A stretch of 12,360 nucleotides of DNA from assembly GCA_003024985.2 (NCBI GenBank), contig PXIH01S0038731.1. One strand, 5' to 3'. The DNA comes from Euperipatoides rowelli (Eukaryota > Onychophora > Udeonychophora > Euonychophora > Peripatopsidae). Below, one piece after another: positions 8,214 through 12,360 of the stretch. The translations under genes were made by a program, and so were the position numbers. Numbering within the stretch: position 1 is the stretch's first letter; every line of letters begins with the position of its first letter. Below the pieces are notes generated by a model. That model was given only the letters and a program-made list of their open reading frames with translations. It did not search any database and was not told the DNA's origin.

Positions 8214-8576
8214 ATTTTCTTTTCTTTGACAAAGAGGAGAATAAACCTCATCCACTGCATGTACTCTCCCATACACGACTAACAGTAACATAAACAGCAT
8301 CCGATTAATCAATATAGAAAATACTGATGCAAAAATGTTCACATCCATATTAAAATGAAAAACTTTTTCCTATACTAAGTCAAATTATCCACCCTTTTCA
8401 ATTTGTATTAGAGCCCACTCTATACACAATCCAATACCCTTATTCAAAGAAATTTGGATAAAAAACAAAAAATGGTAAGAGAGCCAATGGCCCTTTTCAT
8501 TGGTTATGTTTGTCGTGTATAACTGAGAAAACATATTGAATAAGATATTATTATCAATTGAATCCAGCCATAGCAC
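8201..8576 (+). pseudogene. LINE ORF2 remnant, reverse transcriptase after the SINE
   Basis: With the SINE and one target duplication discounted, the frame entering at 7842 continues without a shift from 8201 to a TAA near 8291 (FFDKEENKPHPLHVL). This matches the spacing between the PNGL block and the next RT block. A second frame from about 8303 gives RLINIENTDAKMFTSIL, similar to the conserved stretch at the start of LINE RT block 2. RAHSIHNP follows, where related proteins have a GR-x-I-x-x-N-like block. No YxDD active-site block is found before the LTR boundary at 8576, so the catalytic core and the 3' end are missing or displaced. Confidence 0.65.
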
Positions 8577-8755
8577 TGACTATGATAAACTAGGTTTATT
8601 TAATTGTTTAACAAGATAAGTAAGACATACTCACAGCTCGGAGCATTATTGATTAACATTTATAGATTACGCTATATTAAACTAATAAATTAACATGTGT
8701 TCAATGGTGACATCAGAGACGCATCACCACTGCTGTAAGTGCAGCATACATGACA
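8577..8755 (-). mobile_element. Putative short 3' LTR of a Ty3/Gypsy element (179 bp)
   Basis: On the minus strand it starts TGTCATGTATGCTGCAC directly after a polypurine tract and ends near TTATCATAGTCA. The canonical TG...CA ends are thus present. AATAAA on the minus strand lies near 8600, as expected for the R region. It sits just downstream of the integrase fragment on the same strand. The outer boundary at 8577 is inferred from TG/CA only, and no second LTR copy is in the window to confirm it. Its outer edge touches the decayed LINE, so the element probably inserted into the LINE. Confidence 0.6.
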
Positions 8756-8771
8756 TGTTCCCTTTTTTTAT
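8756..8771 (-). promoter_or_regulatory. Polypurine tract of the LTR element
   Basis: The minus strand reads TAAAAAAAGGGAACA immediately before the TGTCATG that opens the LTR. A purine run at this position is the primer site for plus-strand DNA synthesis in LTR retrotransposons. Confidence 0.65.
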
Positions 8772-8819
8772 CTAGCCAAACAAATAGTCCTTCTACTTGG
8801 CTGGCCTAAATCATGTTCT

Positions 8820-9117
8820 TCAACTGCGTGTAGATGTTTCACTGGTTACCACCTGATTCGACTCTTTGGTCGGAGTGTTCACAATTGTGTCCCAGTTTGG
8901 CTTTTCTGTCTTGTTTTTCCATTCTGTAGAACCCAAGGCTTTGCTCTCTAGATTGGTTGGACTATCCTTTTTAACTCTGACGTGTTTGCGGTTTCTTCTA
9001 TATCTCTTTCCATCAACAGTAATGATCCAATAGGATCTAGGCTCAATAGCTTTTCCGGTGATTTCAGCTGGAATCTAGTTGTTGTTTTTTGTTTGAAATC
9101 TAATTTTGGTTCCACGT
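8820..9117 (-). pseudogene. Ty3/Gypsy Pol fragment, integrase C-terminus
   Basis: One minus-strand frame without a start codon is open from 9074 down to the stop at 8820-8822. It contains PAEITGK, PRSYW (9027-9041), VDGKRYRRNRKHVR (RYRRNR at 8988-9005), and then a hydrophilic tail ending in SETSTRS. The PRSYW...G.RYRRNR..VR pattern is the usual ending of Ty3/Gypsy polyproteins, just after the integrase domain that joins element DNA to the host chromosome. An in-frame TAG at 9075-9077 shows decay. The fragment is cut at the TTAA (9118) where piggyBac sequence starts, and everything upstream in Pol and Gag is absent. The ATG frame at 8948-9199 on the same strand is the wrong frame. Confidence 0.85.
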
Positions 9118-9210
9118 TTAACACGTTGACTCCTGCTGTCCAGTATACTGGACACACATTTTTTTTTGTGGGAAACCGCATCCAGTTTACTGTACACACA
9201 TTCTAGGTAT
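9118..9210 (+). repeat. piggyBac-like terminus: TTAA, terminal repeat and subterminal repeats
   Basis: TTAA (9118-9121) is followed by CACGTTGACTCCTGCTG, similar to ends of piggyBac-family elements, which always duplicate TTAA. A perfect 16-bp palindrome, GTCCAGTATACTGGAC, is at 9138-9153. Its motif recurs imperfectly about 42 bp on (CAGTTTACTGTACACACATT, 9183-9202), making a subterminal direct repeat. The matching right end was not found, so this end call rests on similarity and on the transposase that follows. Confidence 0.55.
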
Positions 9211-9498
9211 ATATATATCAATCATTTTGAAATGTTGGCTTCAGGTTAAAGTAAATTGTTTATTCTATGGCTCCTTGGGAAGTATAAATAATATATTGAC
9301 AGGCAGTGTAACCATTATACTGTACATGTGGCTTGTCAGAATGTTATTCAGTAAAAAGTTACTTTGTTGTTGTTGGCTATTAGAACGGCTACCATTAGCA
9401 TTGATTTTCAGGTCAATGTATTAACAATGACTACTCCTTTTGATGGACCTAGGAAATATGAAAATAACTTTTTTAGCAATGAATAATCTATTTTAGCA
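9211..9498 (+). other. piggyBac 5' untranslated region, no gene
   Basis: Lies between the terminus and the transposase fragment. It begins with a short TA run. A 65-codon frame at 9227-9424 is hydrophobic and unlike any part of a transposase. The motif TTTTAGCAATGAATA is duplicated 21 bp apart at about 9472 and 9493; the second copy contains the ATG used below. Confidence 0.45.
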
Positions 9499-10105
9499 AT
9501 GAATAAAATATCTTTAACAAATTGTTTAGAGGACAGTGACAATGATGTCAATTTCGAAGATTTCAGTGATGATTCAATAGATAATGATGACTACGTCCCA
9601 TCCACTGAAGAAGAAAGCAGTGATCAAACAGATAATAAATCTATAGCTAAGCATTTGATAAAAGTAAAAACATTCATGGTAGGCACCTTGAGAGAAAATC
9701 ATAAGGATAATCCAAAGGAGATAGTAAAATGAAAACTAAAAAAAGGTGCTGTTGTGGACAAAAGGAAAGGACCAGTTTTAGTGACAAAATGGAAGGATGT
9801 TGTGTATATAAAGAAAGGACCAGTTTTAGTGACAAACTGGAAGGATAAATGGAATGTAAGATTGATAACTACAGCACATAAACATAGTTTGAAAGAAATT
9901 GAAATTCGGAAAGGAAATATAATTCTAAAACCTGACTATTTTAGATTACAACAAACACATGTTAGGAATTGATAGAAGTGATCAAATGCTTTCTTATTAT
10001 AGCACACCTATAAAATGCTGAGATGGTACGGAAAATTTTCTTCTGTTTGATAGACATTAGCATTTGCAAAATCCGAAAAAGCAACACTAAATTGTAGAGT
10101 ATGAA
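9499..10105 (+). pseudogene. piggyBac transposase remnant, internally deleted
   Basis: piggyBac transposases excise and insert DNA at TTAA through an RNase H-like fold with three aspartates. From ATG 9499 the product starts with an acidic tract (DSDNDVNFEDFSDDS, then STEEESSD), as in the family N-terminus. It jumps at about 9660 to FMVGTLRENHKDNP, which in full-length proteins lies several hundred residues later. The intervening region with two catalytic aspartates is therefore missing. In the same frame, after a TGA at 9730-9732, come LKKGAVV, GPVLVTKWKD and KWNVRLITTAHKH up to TGA 9970. A +1 frame then gives GIDRSDQMLSYYS (9965-10003), the block containing the third catalytic aspartate. WYGK (10024) and KIFFCLIDIS (10034) follow in two further frames. 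The Cys-rich C-terminal domain is not seen. Dead copy, probably itself a deletion derivative. Confidence 0.87.
9766..9849 (+). repeat. 48-bp in-frame tandem duplication in the transposase remnant
   Basis: AAAGGACCAGTTTTAGTGAC begins at 9766 and again at 9814. The period is 48 bp, exactly 16 codons. The duplicated peptide core is KGPVLVT[K/N]WKD. The two copies differ by only a few bases, so the event is recent compared with other damage in the element. Confidence 0.9.
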
Positions 10106-10380
10106 GAATATCTTTGATACCTGCAAAATCAAAACTCGATGGAGGCGCCATCCAACGAGCCAAACTTTCAACAAAATTTGGGTGATTCAAGCAAAATAAA
10201 GTCAGNAACCGGTACACCGGTTGACACTGAAGACCCAATAATATCACATCAATACTACCTTCGCAAAATAGAACTGAAATAAATACCACAATGCAAATGG
10301 TCATTTGTACGAAAAAGAGGGGGGGGGGGAAGAATTGATTGCAGCAAAAAAATTGTGGTTTAATTAAAACATCAACTAAA
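10106..10380. other. Unassigned stretch after the piggyBac remnant
   Basis: Contains an ambiguous base at 10206 and, beside it, a near-palindrome, AACCGGT-AC-ACCGGTT (10207-10222). A run of eleven G is at 10319-10329. A minus-strand 98-codon frame (10008-10304) crosses the ambiguous base and overlaps antisense to recognisable piggyBac sequence, so I do not call it. No right piggyBac end (GTGTTAA-like) is visible. Confidence 0.4.
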
Positions 10381-10660
10381 TCATTTGCATAAATTAAAAT
10401 AGTAATAAAGACAATGATAAAACTAAAATGGAATTAATAATAATCCCAATGAATTTTATAAATTAATAACAGAAAATCGTAATTCTAATGTAAACAAAAT
10501 ATTAATTAAAATGTAATCTATAAAATTTTTTGAATAAATAAACTAAATAAAATTAAATTAAAGCTAAATAAATACAAACAACAATTATCTTAAAGTTTAA
10601 CAAATTAATTTATAGAAACTAACAGGGGTAAAAACAATCCAACAAATTTAAATTCAAATT
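10381..10660. repeat. A-rich low-complexity tract
   Basis: Plus strand made almost wholly of A, T and some C, with very little G. AATTAA, AATAAA and TAATAA words are repeated without a fixed period. The marked strand asymmetry is unlike the flanks. No gene is supported. Confidence 0.6.
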
Positions 10661-10818
10661 AAACAGATGGGAAGTCGAAAATAAGGTTCAAAAGTTTGAT
10701 CAAGGATCAGGAACAGACACAATAAAGTCCAAGGTCTTTTGTTTATTTACATAAAGAGCAGATGACAGTCACTAGCAACCTATTGAAATAGAATCAACAA
10801 TAATACTAACACTAGTGA
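10661..10818. other. Short open segment of unknown origin
   Basis: One plus-strand frame reads NRWEVENKVQKFDQGSGTD and continues for about ten more codons, to TAA at about 10752. Composition is more coding-like than the A-rich tract before it. No start codon, no recognised family, and too short to call. Confidence 0.2.
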
Positions 10819-10989
10819 CAACAATGGGATATAAAAGTTCATGCACAGAACCATTCAAGGAATTTTGCTGAGAATACCAAAGAGATAAGAACAACAGAAG
10901 ATAGTACTCCAGATTTGAACACAGCAGCATCAAGAAGACTAAGCAGAAGACATGGGGAACTCAACCGTTTCATAAGAGATGCCCAATAG
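10819..10989 (+). pseudogene. Open fragment resembling a hydrophilic protein tail, unidentified
   Basis: A frame without ATG, open for 56 codons from after TGA 10816-10818 to TAG 10987-10989. It is hydrophilic and Arg/Ser-rich at its end (AASRRLSRRHGELNRFIRD). The ending looks somewhat like the basic tails of LTR-retrotransposon polyproteins, but no integrase motif precedes it, so I infer only a possible retroelement origin. It could also be a host exon. It competes with the overlapping 109-codon frame that starts at 10979. Confidence 0.25.
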
Positions 10990-11308
10990 TTTAATAGGAC
11001 AATCAGTGATTTTTCCTCAACATTCACCTGTAACTATCCAGAATATACCTTTAATTCGTTGCAACTGTCCAGATTTTCAAAACTTTAATCACATATTTGC
11101 TGTCACCTACATTAAGCAGTCTAGATTTGAGTTTATCACCTTTTGGCTGAACTACTCCCGATCTAGTTATCAACTCTTTGAGAATTTTTCAGTCACAGTA
11201 AGCTACCCTTCTAATAGACTTTTTATCTTAATGACTGTAATTTTTGTTTCCCCTCCAATCCACATCCTCTCTCGTTCTTTTCTATTGCTGCGCTTTCTGG
11301 CTAATTAA
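10979..11308 (+). CDS. 109-codon open frame, unidentified, doubtful
   Basis: ATG to TAA, the longest uninterrupted frame in the window. It starts MPNSLIGQSVIFPQHSP, has CNCPDF near residue 29, and its C-terminal third is hydrophobic (SNRLFILMTVIFVS). It is rich in Phe, Ile and Ser, as expected of AT-rich DNA read by chance. I recognise no domain. The start overlaps the preceding fragment in another frame. Probably not a gene. Confidence 0.15.
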   Translation: MPNSLIGQSVIFPQHSPVTIQNIPLIRCNCPDFQNFNHIFAVTYIKQSRFEFITFWLNYSRSSYQLFENFSVTVSYPSNRLFILMTVIFVSPPIHILSRSFLLLRFLAN

Positions 11309-11844
11309 TTGTTAAATCATAAATATTAAGGGGATTTATAAATTTCAGTTATGGGAATGGATACTGTTGTAAATTGTGAATCTATGCAAATAAATATGTA
11401 TTTTTGCTAAGCAGCTCTGTCCATGTGTGTGTAATCTAAAATAATGAAATGCTTAAATTAATAATTAATTATTTTTCAGATAGCCTTCCTAGCAATAGTG
11501 AGATGGGGGTAGTACCTGCTCAAATCTATCAGGGCAGGGATAAAAAAAGGGTTACTCCCCCTTTCTCCTCCTTAACCCTATTTCGGCTGGTTTGGACTGT
11601 TATTTCATTAGGTTTAGCTAGCTCGCCATTTTCTTGTCTCATTGTGCTGGTTTATTAGCCCTCCTTAAGAGATCTTATCACAAATTGGCAGAATTTGACC
11701 CCTTTTTCAGGTTATATTATATCTTGGGGATAGGCTATGTTTATGTTAAGCCTACATGTAAATGTATTAAATTATACTTCTTAATTTATGCAGTTTGCAT
11801 GTAAGTATAAATATAGGCTAGTTTTGAAGATATATACTTGGTGA
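11309..11844. other. Non-coding or unassigned stretch
   Basis: AT-rich. A 69-codon frame at 11449-11658 includes TTTTTCAG followed by ATAGCCTTCC, a possible splice acceptor, and ends in a hydrophobic stretch. It shares its frame with the downstream fragment, but stops separate them and no family is recognised. Confidence 0.35.
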
Positions 11845-12360
11845 TTTTGCCCGGGATCTATTTCACCGATCTGTGCAGGTTCATATGTCGATGCATATGT
11901 GCCATCTGAGCATGACGCTACCCTACATATGGACTATAGAGATAATAGGAATAGTTTTTAAGTTAGGGATCATATTTGTAGTGCAAAGAGGTAGCGGAAT
12001 GATTGTTCATCTCCGCACCACATGTATTATAGATATGGTCAAGAGTGGCTCAGTTTACATGATTCATGCAATTATAAATTAACTTTTCTTATTAGCGATG
12101 ATGAGAAATATTTATTTATAGTATATGACATTGAAACTAAAGCACCCCCCCTATCCAAGTAGGTGTATTCTGTATCAATATTGCCTTAATTGAGCATTGG
12201 TTTCAGGGATAAGTAGTCATATAGGTTAAAGAATGGATCAGGCTTGGATGTAAGTTTTTCCAAAGTACATAATCTTCCTCATGATAGAATAGAGCAAATT
12301 AGGGGTGAGAAGGTTATGAACAGTCCTACGAAGCCTTCCCACTTTGGTATCTGACATATA
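11845..12360 (+). pseudogene. Decayed frame with a family B DNA polymerase-like exonuclease motif
   Basis: A single frame looks protein-like over about 170 codons although stops interrupt it (TAA 11959, TAG 11992, TAG 12160 and two more before 12220). Segments include CPGSISPICAGSYVDAYVP, DCSSPHHMYYRYGQEW, and SDDEKYLFIVYDIETK (YDIET at 12124-12138). After the stops, SKVHNLPHDRIEQI starts near 12256. Hydrophobic residues followed by YDIET match the exonuclease I motif (D-x-E) of family B DNA polymerases. HNLPHD could be a poor exonuclease II block, though it lies closer than usual. Such polymerases occur in Maverick/Polinton-type elements and related viral integrations. No polymerase palm motif is in the window, so this is a suggestion only. 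The frame meets a TGA near 12351. Confidence 0.3.

Noticed and set aside
7973-8293. Plus-strand frames of 106 and 71 codons across the SINE
   Set aside because: They read antisense through the tRNA-derived SINE and then into LINE sequence; their cysteines and prolines come from the promoter boxes and the foldback.
8133-8348. Minus-strand 71-codon frame
   Set aside because: It spans the SINE head, the target duplication and antisense LINE sequence, so it cannot be one gene.
8948-9199. Minus-strand 83-codon ATG frame
   Set aside because: It overlaps the integrase fragment in the wrong frame and starts within piggyBac terminal sequence.
9227-9424. 65-codon hydrophobic frame before the transposase
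   Set aside because: It lies in the element's leader region; no family resemblance and AT-driven composition.
10008-10304. Minus-strand 98-codon frame
   Set aside because: It crosses an ambiguous base and is antisense to recognisable piggyBac transposase at its lower end. It looks partly protein-like but has no recognised motif.

Overview
This is eukaryotic, almost certainly invertebrate metazoan, repeat-dense DNA. It is strongly AT-rich, has long A/T homopolymers and microsatellites, no bacterial-style gene packing, and two ambiguous bases (2735 and 10206). I found no intact protein-coding gene. What can be recognised is a set of decayed and nested transposable elements. The species cannot be named from the sequence; the mix of L1/Tx1-like LINE, tRNA-derived SINE, Ty3/Gypsy LTR element and piggyBac fits many invertebrates.

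Left part (1-5015). It opens with a 70-bp tandem repeat, then a stretch rich in CCGATTA that ends like a hAT-type transposon terminus, then a large TC/TA/AG microsatellite palindrome. A short open segment near 994-1070 looks like a possible terminal exon. Two diverged direct copies of a non-coding repeat of about 800 bp follow (1461-2260 and 2777-4380). Copy A is the empty site for a 666-bp element with 117-bp terminal inverted repeats in copy B (3187-3852). Copy B also carries a small hairpin-forming insertion that copy A lacks.

Middle (5016-8576). A non-LTR retrotransposon lies on the plus strand, broken by many stops and frameshifts. ORF1 keeps a CCHC zinc knuckle and an acidic Ser/Glu-rich tail. 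ORF2 keeps apurinic/apyrimidinic endonuclease motifs (FLQE, GDFN, SRIDY, SDN) and the start of a reverse transcriptase. The reverse transcriptase is interrupted by a 346-bp minus-strand tRNA-derived SINE with a perfect 13-bp target-site duplication, and the frame resumes after it.

Right-centre (8577-10105). A minus-strand Ty3/Gypsy fragment (short LTR, polypurine tract, integrase C-terminus) abuts the LINE. At a TTAA site it meets a plus-strand piggyBac remnant. That remnant keeps the acidic N-terminus and the C-terminal part of the transposase, has lost the central catalytic portion, and contains a 48-bp in-frame duplication. A plausible order of events is LINE, then SINE and LTR element, then piggyBac.

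Right end (10106-12360). After an A-rich tract come several short open segments of unknown origin. A frame from 11845 to the window end contains YDIET, similar to the exonuclease I motif of family B DNA polymerases; this is the most uncertain and perhaps most interesting piece. No new biological system is demonstrated here. The value of the window is its well-resolved nesting and a few unexplained open frames.
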